Assembly (NCBI GenBank): GCA_021156085.1
Contig: JAJNBC010000008.1
Coordinates: 21,281 to 85,280, forward strand
DNA: 64,000 nt
Source: Gammaproteobacteria bacterium
GTDB lineage: Bacteria; Pseudomonadota; Gammaproteobacteria; DSM-16500
Reading direction: 5' to 3'
The position numbers and the translations under genes are program-made. Shown in pieces: positions 9,041 through 19,200 of this stretch (positions within the stretch are counted from its first letter, which is position 1; each line of letters begins with the position of its first letter). Below the pieces are notes generated by a model. The model did no database searches, had not been told where the DNA came from, and saw only the letters and a list, made by a program, of their open reading frames with translations.

Positions 9041-9460
9041 GTGTTTTGTATTGCTGCTGAGTTATATCAATCTGTGGGTTCTATGAAAAAAAATAAAGAG
9101 ACACCTTCTCATATAGGATTAGATGACGCACTGGCTCAAATTGCAAGCCCTTTATGCTTTGCACTTCTGGTTAAAGACACTAGCATGCTGCCCCTGTTTT
9201 TTGTCGGGGATGTAGTGATCATCGACCCTACCGTGCGACCTGTTTCGGGGGACTTTGTGGCTGCAAAAATTCAGGGAAATGATAATGTACTTTTTAGAAA
9301 ATATCGTTTGCTTTACATGAATGGTTCGCACCAATTTGAGTTAATCGCGCTGAATGAAGATTGGGGAAAAATAACTATTACGAGTCAAACGGAGGGGGAA
9401 ATCCTAGGTACTTTAATAGAGCATCGTTCCAAGCGCCGCATTCCTGATCCAATGATATAG
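9041..9460 (+). CDS. S24-like repressor C-terminal domain without HTH (truncated copy)
   Basis: The product aligns with the C-terminal half of its neighbour at 9527-10231: shared GLDD-LAQIAS, SMLPLF, GDxVIIDPT, FRKYR, QFELIALN-DWG and IGTLIEHRSKRR. This is the LexA/CI-type peptidase fold, with the candidate nucleophile Ser in DTSMLPLF. The helix-turn-helix half is missing. Similarity extends upstream of the start codon region, so this looks like a decapitated duplicate rather than a designed short protein. The first start is GTG at 9041; an ATG at 9083 is an alternative. It is either a pseudogene or an anti-repressor-like fragment. Confidence 0.6.
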   Translation: MFCIAAELYQSVGSMKKNKETPSHIGLDDALAQIASPLCFALLVKDTSMLPLFFVGDVVIIDPTVRPVSGDFVAAKIQGNDNVLFRKYRLLYMNGSHQFELIALNEDWGKITITSQTEGEILGTLIEHRSKRRIPDPMI

Positions 9461-9526
9461 CATGCATTTGTAGTATGATGCTATACTGAAAATGATAAGT
9501 CAGGACAAGAATGAAGCAATTAGCTT

Positions 9527-10231
9527 ATGTCAACCTTCGGTTATAGAATAAAAAAAGCGCGTCTTGAAGCGAAATTAAGCCAGGAAGCCCTAGCGGAAGC
9601 CATGAGCCAACTTGGAGATAAGAAGAAAATCTCTCGTACGGCTATTACGCAGTGGGAAACAGGCCGCACCAAAGAAATAGAGGCGGCTAATCTACTCAAC
9701 GCCACCAAAGTTCTGAATGTGGAGCCAGATTGGTTACAATTCGGAACAGGAAGGATGCGGCCGCAAATAGAAATGAAGCCGTTGGATTTCTTTGATAATA
9801 AAATCTGTGTAGTGCCAGCATTGAATTGTATTCCGGCTGTGCGTCTTACTGGAAAAAATAAAGAAATATTTTTACGTGTGGGGTTAGATGATCAATTAGC
9901 ACAAATTGCAAGCCTTTCATCTTTTGCATTAATTATTAAAGATAGTAGTATGTTACCTCTGTTCTCTCTGGGTGACCTTGTAATCATCGACCCTACTATT
10001 CAGCCCTCACCGGGGGAATTTGTGGCAGTTAAAATGAAAGATCAAGAAGCGGTTGTTTTTAGAAAATACCGTTTTTCTTCTCAAGGAAGTTTAGATCAAT
10101 TTGAGTTAATTGCGCTCAATAAAGATTGGGGGGAAATCAGTATTATTAACAAGGCTGATGTGGAAATCATCGGAACGTTAATAGAACATCGCTCTAAACG
10201 CCGACTTATGGATCTCAAGATAGAATGCTAA
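9527..10231 (+). CDS. XRE-type repressor with S24 peptidase-like domain
   Basis: Residues 1-75 form a Cro/CI helix-turn-helix (YRIKKARLEAKLSQEALAEAM, ISRTAITQWETGRTKEI). Residues about 120-230 form an S24 LexA/CI-like domain with candidate catalytic Ser in DSSMLPLFSLGD. Aligned with LexA, the general-base Lys position reads Arg-Lys (VVFRKYR), so autocleavage is uncertain. Such proteins are prophage or stress repressors that act as dimers on operators, but no phage genes surround it. The tandem truncated copy upstream indicates a local duplication. Confidence 0.8.
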   Translation: MSTFGYRIKKARLEAKLSQEALAEAMSQLGDKKKISRTAITQWETGRTKEIEAANLLNATKVLNVEPDWLQFGTGRMRPQIEMKPLDFFDNKICVVPALNCIPAVRLTGKNKEIFLRVGLDDQLAQIASLSSFALIIKDSSMLPLFSLGDLVIIDPTIQPSPGEFVAVKMKDQEAVVFRKYRFSSQGSLDQFELIALNKDWGEISIINKADVEIIGTLIEHRSKRRLMDLKIEC

Positions 10232-10342
10232 TTGGCCTCGCCAATTGTCAACAAATCTTAATTTTATAGAAAATTATCTCTGGCTAAGAGTGAGTTTTTA
10301 AGACGAAGCCACTTCTGTTAAAAGGGTTGATATTTTTATCTT

Positions 10343-10486
10343 AGGATCTGTTGCCAATTCTACTATGCCGGCTGAACCCCTTTGATTTTCTGTGCTCCGA
10401 TGCTCATTGACTCGCCTGTCAACTGTGCTTTGGTGCTCAAAAATCAAAGCGTTCTATCTCGGCCTAGCGAATTGTCAACCGATCCT
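10343..10486 (+). mobile_element. 144-bp palindromic MITE-like element, copy B
   Basis: It begins aggatctgttgccaatt and ends aattgtcaaccgatcct, with the same internal palindrome as the other copies. It lies over the 3' end of the frameshifted ATPase gene and supplies that gene's last 14 or so codons and its stop, reading GSVDNSLGRDRTL. Orientation is opposite to copies A and C. Confidence 0.8.
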
Positions 10487-11612
10487 AGGAAATTTGAGAA
10501 ATTTACCACTTTAATTTTTTCTGTTAATGAATAAGCTCGCGTACCCGGATAAATGACCATGAGTTCATCAAGTTGCAGGGTATCAAAAGCTATTTGCATG
10601 GATTTAGTTAATTTGGGTGCGTCAGCATGCTTGAATTCAAATCCTAGGCGCTTGCCTTGATGAAATATGAGTAAATCAAGCTCTGTTTCTTGATGTGTCG
10701 CCCAATAATAACAGCGCTCTGCTTCTACATGATAACAACGAATTGTTTCTTCTAGCGCGAAACCTTCCCAAGAAGCCCCTAATTTTGGATGATGTTGCAA
10801 CGCTGTTTTATTTTCAATATCTAATAAATAATGTAGCAAGCCGCTATCACGAAAATAAATTTTTGGCGATTTAACTTGGCGTTTGCTAATATTTTCCCAC
10901 CAGGGAGATAATTGTCTAATCATAAATGTTTCAGACAAAATATCTAGGTAATGCTTAATACTCTTACTATTAATGCCTAGTGAACGTGACAATTCTTCTG
11001 CATTAAATATATTGCCATGATAATGCGCCAGCATCATCCAAAAACGTCGTAAATTAGCGGTAGGAATACGAATACCCAAATTTGGAATATCTTGTTCAAG
11101 AAATGTTTAATATATTGCCTGCGCCATTCAAAACTGTTTTCATCGGATTTAGCCAGATAAGAAGATGGATAACCCCCTCGTACCCATAAATTTTCGCTTT
11201 CATGGGTTTCATGATAATCAAATGGCTGAATTTCAAGATACGCTATACGTCCCGCAAGTGACTCTGAAGATTGGTATAATAATTCACGCGAAGCACTACC
11301 TAAGACTAGCCAGCGTTGATTTTTTTGGGAAGAATCCACTAACACACGTAATGCAGGAAATAGATGAGGGCGTCGTTGGATTTCATCAATCACTATTAAC
11401 CCTTCTAGTTGGTTAAAAGTCAAATGCGGGTTTTCCAACAGAGCAATATCTTGATCTCTTTCTAAATCAAAAAGATGAACAGCCCCTTGCTGCTTCGCAG
11501 CAAATTGCTTCGCTAACGTTGTTTTACCTACTTGACGCGCGCCCAGCAAGCATACCACAGGAAACTGCTGGCTGAGCGAAGCTATCTTGTTGATATAATA
11601 AGGTCTTTTCAT
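10444..11612 (-). pseudogene. AAA ATPase with DUF4143 C-terminal domain, frameshifted
   Basis: The N-terminal reading frame (11034-11612) has Walker A GARQVGKTT and Walker B LIVIDEIQ, then GSASRELL and the RGGYPSSYL block. The second frame (10444-11079) continues with LRRFWMMLAHYHG, the winged-helix SLGINSKSIKHYLDIL and the DUF4143 nuclease-like end (ETELDLLIF, FEFKHAD). The family has these as one protein of about 400 residues. One lost T in the T-run at 11106-11108 explains the break: restoring it gives YIKTFLEQDIPNLGIRIP. The C-terminus is replaced by palindromic element copy B. Members are often orphan accessory ATPases of unclear function. A sequencing error could also explain the single-base shift. 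Confidence 0.85.
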
Positions 11613-11696
11613 ATGTTCATGAAAAACTGGTATCTAGATCCTTATTTTCATGGAATATTGAAAAAATAGCAAACATTTAAAAATATTGTAAGGCTT

Positions 11697-11840
11697 AGGA
11701 TCTGTTGACAATTCGCTAGGCCGAGATGGAACGCTTTGATTTTTGAGCACCGAAGCGCAGTTGACATGCGAGTCAATGAGCATCGGAGCGCAGAAAATCA
11801 AAGTGGTACAGCCGGCATAGTAGAATTGTCAATAGATCCT
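11697..11840 (-). mobile_element. 144-bp palindromic MITE-like element, copy C
   Basis: It starts aggatctgttgacaatt and ends aattgtcaatagatcct, in the same orientation as copy A. It sits in the 236-bp gap between the frameshifted ATPase and pabA, ending only 8 bp from the pabA stop, where its hairpin could serve as a 3' stabiliser or terminator. Confidence 0.8.
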
Positions 11841-11848
11841 TGGATCTA

Positions 11849-12439
11849 TCAATAATGATCTATGAAGTTCTTCAGCACCGCATAACCATGCTCCGTTAAA
11901 ATAGCTTCTGGATGATATTGGATGCCAAATAAAGGATAAGTCTGATGCTGAAAAGCCATGATGATCTTTGTTTTTACCTTATCATAAGCCCAAGCCGTGA
12001 TTTTAAATTCTTTGGGCAGTGTAGCAGGATCGACTACTAGAGAATGATAGCGTGTGGCGCTAAATTCATTGGGGAGGCCGGCAAATAATCCTTCGCTTGT
12101 ATGAAAGATTTTAGATTGTTTACCATGCATAATTTCCGGTGCATACATGATACGTCCGCCAAAAGCGTAGGCTAAGCTTTGATGACCTAAACAAATACCT
12201 AACATCGGATAAATCGCGTGGTATTTTTTTATTATTTCGAGGGTATAACCTGTTTCACTAGGATGTCCTGGGCCAGGTGATAATACAAGGGCAGCGGGGG
12301 TTAGTTTTTCCAGATTTTCTAAGCGTGCATCATCGTTTTTTATTATTTCTGTGAATGCACCTAAAGTATCAAAATAATTTTTAATGGTATAAGTAAAAGA
12401 ATCGTAATGATCAATAATAATTAATTTTTTTGTTAGCAT
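11849..12439 (-). CDS. pabA: Aminodeoxychorismate/anthranilate synthase glutaminase subunit
   Basis: This class I glutamine amidotransferase releases ammonia from glutamine for the chorismate-aminating partner. All parts of the triad are visible: the nucleophile Cys in LGICLGHQ and the His-Glu pair in IQYHPEA, plus the oxyanion block LSPGPGHP. The length (196 aa) is normal. It lies 13 bp downstream of pabB on the same strand, so they should form one complex and feed p-aminobenzoate into folate. TrpG is the alternative name for near-identical proteins; pairing with a PabB-like partner and the absence of trp genes favour PabA. Confidence 0.9.
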   Translation of the reverse strand: MLTKKLIIIDHYDSFTYTIKNYFDTLGAFTEIIKNDDARLENLEKLTPAALVLSPGPGHPSETGYTLEIIKKYHAIYPMLGICLGHQSLAYAFGGRIMYAPEIMHGKQSKIFHTSEGLFAGLPNEFSATRYHSLVVDPATLPKEFKITAWAYDKVKTKIIMAFQHQTYPLFGIQYHPEAILTEHGYAVLKNFIDHY

Positions 12440-12452
12440 AACTCTATGTACG

Positions 12453-13610
12453 TCACATTTCTGTGAAAAAACGAGCTTTTAATTTCATTTCTTCAAATTC
12501 ACTGGCTGCAGAAGAATCATTCACGATGCCTCCTCCAATACCCAGCTCACCTTTATTATTCTTAATGAAAAGTGTTCTAATCGAAACATTAAAACACATA
12601 TCATTGGTGGGTGTTAGATAACCTATTGTTCCTGTGTAAATACCTCGAGGCTCTTTTTCTACCTCTTGAATGATCTGCATCGTTCGTTTTTTCGGTACTC
12701 CTGTCACCGAGCCACAAGGAAATAATTTTTTAATAAATGTTTTAAATGAAGTAGTGGGATCAACGCAGCTCTGAATAGTGGAAATCATTTGATGCACAGT
12801 TTCATAGGTGTCTACCTGCAATAAATGAGAGGCATGCACACTGCCCGGATAAGAGAAGCTACTTAAATCATTTCGTAATAAATCAACAATCATCATATTT
12901 TCCGCGATTAATTTGGTATCGGTGGTCAAAAAAGCTTTATTTTTTTTATCTTCTTCTAAGTCTATGGCGCGAGGCATGGTTCCTTTCATAGGCTTCATTT
13001 TGACTATATTTTCTCTTTTAGAGAAAAATAATTCAGGGGATAGAGATAAAATTTGATATTCTTTGAAAAAAAGAAGTGCAGCATATTCCACTTTCTGCCT
13101 TTCACGCAAAGATTGATATAGTTTCACAGGGGCTCCTTGGAAATCAAAGGTGTATTTTCCTGTGTAGTTCACTTGATAAGTATTTCCCTGATAAAGATGA
13201 TTTTTAATTTTATTAAATGCTTCCTCATACTCTTTCTCATTTAAATTAAGCTGAGTATGATACGCAACGCTTTCTTCCGGATGTGCGGCGCTCAATTGCT
13301 CCAAGAGGTGATGTACTTCTTTCTGATTAAGGGTTTGGCAGTTTTTAAATGCAAAGAAATGCAATAAAGGCACTCCATTTTCGTAAAAATCATTTGCTAT
13401 CAGGTTAGGCTCTAAAAAATAAGAAGCCTCATAACTGATTAATCCCACTAAATAATGCTCTTGTTGTCTAAGTTCATCAATGCGGTCTAAGCAAAATATT
13501 AATTGCAGCGGATCAGTACAAAGGATTTCTTCTGTACTGTCTGTAAAAAAAAGTGATTTCTTTTCAAGGGGGCTGGATTTTCTATCTTCTAATAAAATAA
13601 ATTCATTCAT
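12453..13610 (-). CDS. pabB: Aminodeoxychorismate synthase component I
   Basis: The C-terminal two thirds is the chorismate-binding domain, with PMKGTMPRA, the ENMMIVDLLRNDL block, PCGSVTGVPKKRTM and GIYTGTIGYL. It converts chorismate plus ammonia to 4-amino-4-deoxychorismate with PabA. I chose the ATG at 13610 because the stop codon of the upstream gene is one base before it (TAG-A-ATG), indicating translational coupling. A GTG at 13631 would add seven residues and lacks a better ribosome site. The variable N-terminal region is short, giving 385 residues, at the lower end for the family. No pabC is nearby. Confidence 0.9.
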   Translation of the reverse strand: MNEFILLEDRKSSPLEKKSLFFTDSTEEILCTDPLQLIFCLDRIDELRQQEHYLVGLISYEASYFLEPNLIANDFYENGVPLLHFFAFKNCQTLNQKEVHHLLEQLSAAHPEESVAYHTQLNLNEKEYEEAFNKIKNHLYQGNTYQVNYTGKYTFDFQGAPVKLYQSLRERQKVEYAALLFFKEYQILSLSPELFFSKRENIVKMKPMKGTMPRAIDLEEDKKNKAFLTTDTKLIAENMMIVDLLRNDLSSFSYPGSVHASHLLQVDTYETVHQMISTIQSCVDPTTSFKTFIKKLFPCGSVTGVPKKRTMQIIQEVEKEPRGIYTGTIGYLTPTNDMCFNVSIRTLFIKNNKGELGIGGGIVNDSSAASEFEEMKLKARFFTEM

Positions 13611-13611
13611 T

Positions 13612-14823
13612 CTATCTGCGAAGTGTAGCACCCCGAGCCGCCAATTCTGCTCTTGCTATCGGCCGTTCTTCACCACTTAATTGAGCAGCCAAGTCTGCCG
13701 TTTCATGCTGGTTGTGTACTCTAGCAAAATTAGCGATTTGTTTTAAAAGTTGGTGCATGGAGTGGGTTTGTTGATGATGTAGGGTTTCTAATGCAGATTC
13801 TTTTATTTTTAATACTTTTAGTTTTTCTCTTGCCCGCATCATTTCGTTATCTGCTTCTTCCATTTTCCGGCACCGTGCCTCAACGATATCAGCACGACAA
13901 GATAATTTCCAAAGATGTTTGGCAAAGCCCATTTCATTCTTATATTCGCTATGAATAGTTTGGCGTAACGCTAAATCTTGTGTATTGGATTCATAAGCTA
14001 AAAGCCACGTCTTCAATTCGCGTTGGATAGGAACCAACATGCGTATATCACGCTGATAAGTATGGATGGCACGTCTTCTTTCTAGAGTATGTTCTTCTTC
14101 GGCGGCCTGGGGCTGCTGCATACTCATTCTTTGTAATAGACTGAGGGCCATCGCTGGAGAAGGCGAAGCTGATGCATTTTGTGCGGCTTCCTGCCTATCC
14201 ATGATGAACGTTTGTAATTGTGCTGGTGATAACTGATTACGATAAAAATCTTGGTTGAGATCCATTGTAAAGGTTTGCTCTCCCACCCGGATAGGGGTTT
14301 GATAGACGGTATCAAAATAACTCTTCAGGTAGGCTTGTTCTGCTGCTTGCTGTTTCGCTGCAGTTTGCGCATAGTGGGCGGCTGCTAACTGAGCCTGTAC
14401 TTTTGTTTGATAAAGTTGAGCTGCTACCACACCTATTTGAGATTGAAAACCAGAGAGTGTATTCATCAAAAGTCCGTAAAGATCAAATGAGGTGTGAGTT
14501 TGCGCGATTTGCGCCATAATCTTGGCTTGTTCGGCATGATATTTTTCTAAACTTTGGTTAAGCGCATTTTGTTCTTCTTTCTTTTTGCTTGCAGCTTCTT
14601 CTTCCTCTTCTTGGGCTTTTTCTGCGGCTTCTTGAGCTTGTAAAGAAAGAGCGTATCGTAATCTTTCTCTTTTTAATTCAGCTAACCAACGCTCGTGGTT
14701 AATAAGCGCGTTATACATTTCCAAAGATTTCAAACTTGTTGGATCAGCAAGTTCTTGCTCAAGGGTTCTTTCGCTTAGAGTAGGTGCGAGGGTAAAATTA
14801 GGAACTACCTGATCGTATGCCAT
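13612..14823 (-). CDS. Unknown Ala/Gln-rich coiled-coil protein coupled to pabB
   Basis: I do not recognise this 403-residue protein. It is rich in Ala, Gln, Glu and Lys. Residues about 50-110 form an acidic/basic coiled coil (EKAQEEEEEAASKKKEEQ), and more heptad-like helices follow to the end. There is no signal peptide or membrane segment. Its stop codon is one base upstream of the pabB start. A promoter lies 40 bp upstream (14863-14891), so it heads the transcript carrying pabB and pabA. There is no obvious functional link to folate; a candidate secreted or structural protein placed in front of housekeeping genes is my reading. Confidence 0.65.
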   Translation of the reverse strand: MAYDQVVPNFTLAPTLSERTLEQELADPTSLKSLEMYNALINHERWLAELKRERLRYALSLQAQEAAEKAQEEEEEAASKKKEEQNALNQSLEKYHAEQAKIMAQIAQTHTSFDLYGLLMNTLSGFQSQIGVVAAQLYQTKVQAQLAAAHYAQTAAKQQAAEQAYLKSYFDTVYQTPIRVGEQTFTMDLNQDFYRNQLSPAQLQTFIMDRQEAAQNASASPSPAMALSLLQRMSMQQPQAAEEEHTLERRRAIHTYQRDIRMLVPIQRELKTWLLAYESNTQDLALRQTIHSEYKNEMGFAKHLWKLSCRADIVEARCRKMEEADNEMMRAREKLKVLKIKESALETLHHQQTHSMHQLLKQIANFARVHNQHETADLAAQLSGEERPIARAELAARGATLRR

Positions 14824-14862
14824 GTTCTCGTCTCTTTAGTTTTTATGTATGAAATGAGGAGC

Positions 14863-14891
14863 ATTCTAAACGGAGTGATTGATGAAATCAA
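14863..14891 (-). promoter_or_regulatory. Sigma70-like promoter for the 14823 gene and pabB-pabA
   Basis: Reading the minus strand, TTGATT (14891-14886) and TAGAAT (14868-14863) are 17 bp apart, about 40 bp before the start at 14823. TAGAAT also serves as -10 box for the two paralogues at 29705 and 40754. Confidence 0.5.
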
Positions 14892-14927
14892 GCGAATTGC
14901 AATAGCTCCTGACATCTAAGTAGGAGC

Positions 14928-15986
14928 TCATGAGCGCATTTTTGGCGGAGGTGCAGTGGCAGTAATAGAAGAAGCATGGGCCATCAATTTATCCTTCCCA
15001 GAGGAGGAGGAAGAGAAAAATGGCCTACTTAAGGGATAGCAGTGGGTTGCTAATATTACAGAAGAAATAAATCCAAAGAAGGCCAAAGCCAAAGAGGGTG
15101 AGATAGCCATACTTATAGCCAATCCACCCAGGATGATCATGAGCCCTATAAGTCTTGATCCTTGCTTTTTATAGAGGGAGGATTTAAGAAGAATAGGTTC
15201 CCCCTCTTCTTGTTTGGCTTCTTGAGTATCTTTCTCTGCCTCAGACAAATTAAAGGGGTGAAAGGAGGGACGCGATTTTTCAGGCGCTGGAAAATATTGG
15301 TCCATAAGCTTAATGAGGTCAGTTTTTTTAGGGCCCTCCTCCTTCTCTGGAGAGTCTTTTAGAAATTCGTCAAATTTCCCCCGCAGAGCTTGTTTTCTTT
15401 CTTTAGATACGTCACTAAATTGCTGAAGAAGCGCTGTTTGTTGCAAACCGTCAGTATATGTCAATATACCAAAGAATAATGATTCATTTTCCAATAATAA
15501 AATTAAGTAGACGTTGTAATTAACGTCAGTAAAAATGGAAATGAGCTCGTTTATCAATTGTTCTCTTTTCGTTTTATTCGTTTCATTGGGCTCCCCGTCC
15601 AATTCTTTGGCATAAGGCAAACAAAATTCAAGAAGTACTTGAAAAGCATGGTCGTGGAACACGCGATTTTTACTTTTTTCCGCTGCATACCGAAGAAATG
15701 AGCGCTCGGGGGAGATATCGGGAGTTCGTTCTAATAGCCACTCTTTATTTTGACGCAAGAGGGCTCGGATATTCTCAGCCCCCTCCTGCCTGTCAATGCT
15801 TGTTTTGAGTTTTCTTTGATTGGTGATGAGTTGATGTTGTGCGTGCTGAGCAGCGATGTGGCGGGCTGCAAAAGCTGCAGCGCTACGGGCAGAAGCCGCA
15901 GCAGCTCCACGCGCAGAAACCGCAGCTCCACGCGCTACAGATGTTACGGAGGACAGAGGGGGTAAGCCCCATCGATTAGATGACAT
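14928..15986 (-). CDS. Unknown protein with Ala/Arg-rich N-terminus and C-terminal membrane hairpin
   Basis: Family not recognised. With the ATG at 15986 the protein has 352 residues. Residues about 14-50 are a low-complexity Ala/Ser/Arg run (ARGAAVSARGAAAASARSAA), the middle is helical, residues about 280-325 contain two close hydrophobic segments, and the tail is Ser-rich. The frame extends to an ATG at 16037, but that codon lies about six bases after the predicted transcription start, whereas GGGAG precedes 15986 at good spacing. It is divergent from the large gene at 16284 across a 300-bp promoter region. A membrane-inserted effector-like protein is plausible. Confidence 0.65.
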   Translation of the reverse strand: MSSNRWGLPPLSSVTSVARGAAVSARGAAAASARSAAAFAARHIAAQHAQHQLITNQRKLKTSIDRQEGAENIRALLRQNKEWLLERTPDISPERSFLRYAAEKSKNRVFHDHAFQVLLEFCLPYAKELDGEPNETNKTKREQLINELISIFTDVNYNVYLILLLENESLFFGILTYTDGLQQTALLQQFSDVSKERKQALRGKFDEFLKDSPEKEEGPKKTDLIKLMDQYFPAPEKSRPSFHPFNLSEAEKDTQEAKQEEGEPILLKSSLYKKQGSRLIGLMIILGGLAISMAISPSLALAFFGFISSVILATHCYPLSRPFFSSSSSGKDKLMAHASSITATAPPPKMRS

Positions 15987-16046
15987 AAAACATATCTCCC
16001 ACGTGAATTTGTTATTTTTAGTAGCCTCCTTGCTCATAAAAAGTGC

Positions 16047-16075
16047 AATTTACATGATTTATAAAGGAAGGTCAA
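16047..16075 (-). promoter_or_regulatory. Sigma70-like promoter for the 15986 gene
   Basis: On the minus strand TTGACC (16075-16070) and TAAATT (16052-16047) are separated by 17 bp. The predicted start of transcription near 16040 argues for the downstream ATG at 15986 rather than 16037. Confidence 0.5.
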
Positions 16076-16197
16076 TCTTTTTTTGCTTTTAATTTTCTCA
16101 ATTAGAGATTAAATGTTCAACTTAAGTAATAATTCCGTTTATTGAATTAGCCGGCCCTTAAACAGAGTTTTGAGATTATTTAAAGGCTATTAAAAGA

Positions 16198-16226
16198 TTG
16201 CATGTACCAAAAATAGACAGTAAAAT
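16198..16226 (+). promoter_or_regulatory. Sigma70-like promoter for the 16284-25010 gene block
   Basis: TTGCAT (16198-16203) and TAAAAT (16221-16226) are 17 bp apart, about 58 bp upstream of the ATG at 16284. With the divergent promoter at 16047-16075 it makes a two-way control region. Confidence 0.5.
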
Positions 16227-16283
16227 ACCTCTCTCACTAAAAATAGTTAAAAATTTACGAGTACTAACCGAGGAAAAAATAAC

Positions 16284-19200
16284 ATGCAATCTTCCCACAA
16301 CTCTGCTCCTTCTGAGTTACTGATTCCTATTCAATTTAGGGAGCCTCAAGCAGCCCCTTATATTTGGGTTAACAAAGACACGAATAAAGTACACCTTATT
16401 ATGTCTGCTGTAGGGGGTACTCATCTCATTACAACAGATAATACTTGTAAAACGCTTGCAAATATAAAGCAATCATTAGGTATTCATCGGGGCGCTCGTG
16501 CATTGACTTCATTAACATCTTATCAATCTGCATTAATGTATGATATTCGATTAATTCAGCAGACTGACGGGAAAGGACAAGCTAGTGGGCTATTGCAGAA
16601 AAAACAGGAGAGATTAAAGCAAATCAATTTTTTATTAGACATGCTGGGTTACATCATTTACGGTCAAGGGCAGCACGGCAATCAAGCGATGAAAGCATTT
16701 CTTGAGCGTGATGAGCAGTGGCCCGTTTTTCTTCAAGCAGCACTTGGAGCTCCTAACAATAATTTATTTAGTATGCACTTAAGACCCAGAGATATTAATC
16801 CTGTGACTCAAATGATTCATCCTGTTTTTGCCGTATCGCGTGAAGATAAGTTAGAGGATAATCCATTTTATCCGTTTATAAAAAATATCTCTCATATACT
16901 CTTTAAATCCGCTACGCCTGAAAAAACATTATTGGCAGCTGTGAAAAAGCAGCTTTCAGATGGATTAGAAAATAAAGAAGAAGAGGAGAACCTAGCGCTA
17001 TTTAAGAGAGTTAAAGAAGCTATCCAATCTCAAGCCGTTCTTTTATTTGGAGAGGGCATCTCCTTAGAAAATGTGAAGGCTATTGCTTATGAACAGATTC
17101 TAAATTTACACCTCTTGGAAGATGGTGAGGTATTTACGCCAGAGATTTTATTCGACGTTATTATCCATGCCAGTGGATTACTTCAATCTCTAGCAGTCTC
17201 ACCCTTTTCAGAAGTGAACAAGGATAGCAATCCGCCAAGTTCGAGAGATCTTTATTTATTAGTCCAATTCTTTCTAGGGAATGCGAATATTTATTGTGTG
17301 GCTAATAAACTAGTGGCTTCAGATATTAATTTTGGAAAAATGAGGGGGCTCAGTGAAAGGCTTTTTGAGACTGTTGCAAAAGCTTTTTCTGAGGGCGTCC
17401 CAATCGAGGAGAGATTGCTCGATTTTATTGATGCGTACTGTTTACGTCAGCAAAAATTATCCCCTCATCAACGTGCCGAGATTATCCAACAATTTCAAGA
17501 AAGATGGAGAATGATCAGAGATGCCCATAATTTTGATGAGTTTATGCTACTTCAAGGTAAAGGTTCTTTTGTTGCTCATCAAGGCAGTATTGGAACGGGG
17601 TTTGTGAATTTATTAGGAGAACAGCTTAAAATAGAATTTAAGGCTCATCCCAGATTCGCTGATCGGTATAAGGATTTTTGTGTATTCATAGACCATACTG
17701 TTGCCGATTATCAGCAAGTGACCCAGGCTCAGTGTGTGTTAGAAGTGGATGATCCACATGCTCAGGCTTCTACAGTTGGTATGACTGAAGAAGCATTGTA
17801 TGCATTCATTATCACTTTGTTCAATAAATCTGAAGATCATAGTTTATTGATTGACCTTCTTTTTTCTTATGTAAAAGGGAATATACGCGTTTTTCAAATA
17901 TTACCAGATAGAATAAAAGAGCAAATGAAATCTAATCCTCAATTTAATATCTTATATGAAGCTATAGGACAGCGTATTGAAAATCGTGATTTAATCCAAA
18001 TTTTTAACAGAATTATGGGAATTAATACCTCATTTCGAATAACACGTGAGATGGCCAATGCCCTTTATATAGCTTGTATTACTCAACAAGAACCTGATGA
18101 GAAATATAAAAGGTATCAAGTTAACTTGCAGCATATGCGTGCTCTATTAACAGAAATAGGGGTTGAAATAGCAGGAAAAAATATTTTTTTCAATTCTGAA
18201 AATGAAATTGTGCTCATTTGTTCTGAACAGCAGGCTAGCCATTTACAAGTAATCATTAATGCTAATTTAAGAAAGATTTATCTTAATCAAACAGCCATAG
18301 ATTCGATACAAGAATATGTATGGACCATCAAAGATAGGCAAGTAAATCAGCGTAATGTATCATTGCAAGCATTTGTTGAGATATGCGAACAATATAGAGA
18401 TGTTAATCAAGCAGGCAAAAGGATAATTGAACTATTGAAGCTAATCGCTATTCATGATGTTTATCTTAGCCGTCCGAACTATGATGAAAGCGAGAATGGG
18501 TATATTTTAACAGCAGATTCAGCAGATTCTTTTGAGCATATCCTCACTATTCTAAACTATAGACTTCTTGACATGCCCAGCTCAAAAGCACGGGCTTTAT
18601 ATGTTTTATTAGAACAGCATTGCCCAAGTTACTATGAAAAACATATAGAACCTCTTAATAATCAAGACGATGCTGAAAATTCTAAAATAGCACAAACGCT
18701 AAAAGCTTTAGGATTGCAATTTGCTAAATTAAGTTTTAAGGATGATTATAACGGTTATAAGATTGTTGCTTCGGAAGAAGTGGGAGAATTAATAGAAGAA
18801 ATCAATGAATTATGTAAGCCAGTAAGTCACGAAAAATTTAATGCGGTTGTTCCCTCTCGCCTTCAATCAAGAATTGATTTTTTAAATTCACTTCGTGAAT
18901 CCGTAGAAGAAAGGAAAGAAGGTGAAAGTGAGAAACATGAAAAAAGTATTCCTGCGCCACCTGGCGGTCCTATGGGTTTGCCACCCCTACATCTTCAACT
19001 ACCCCCCCTTCAAGCAGGAGAGAATGAGGAAGAGGAAGAAAAGAAAGACGAGGTAAGTACTGCTTTGATCTTAGGTGCGCTCGCGGTTAAGGCTCAGGCG
19101 CCTCGTCTTCTCTTTACTATGTATCCCGTCAAAGCCTCATGCCGAGGTATAGATGAGGCGAGTGAACCTCTGCCTTCTTACAAAGACGAGACAGCTATTA

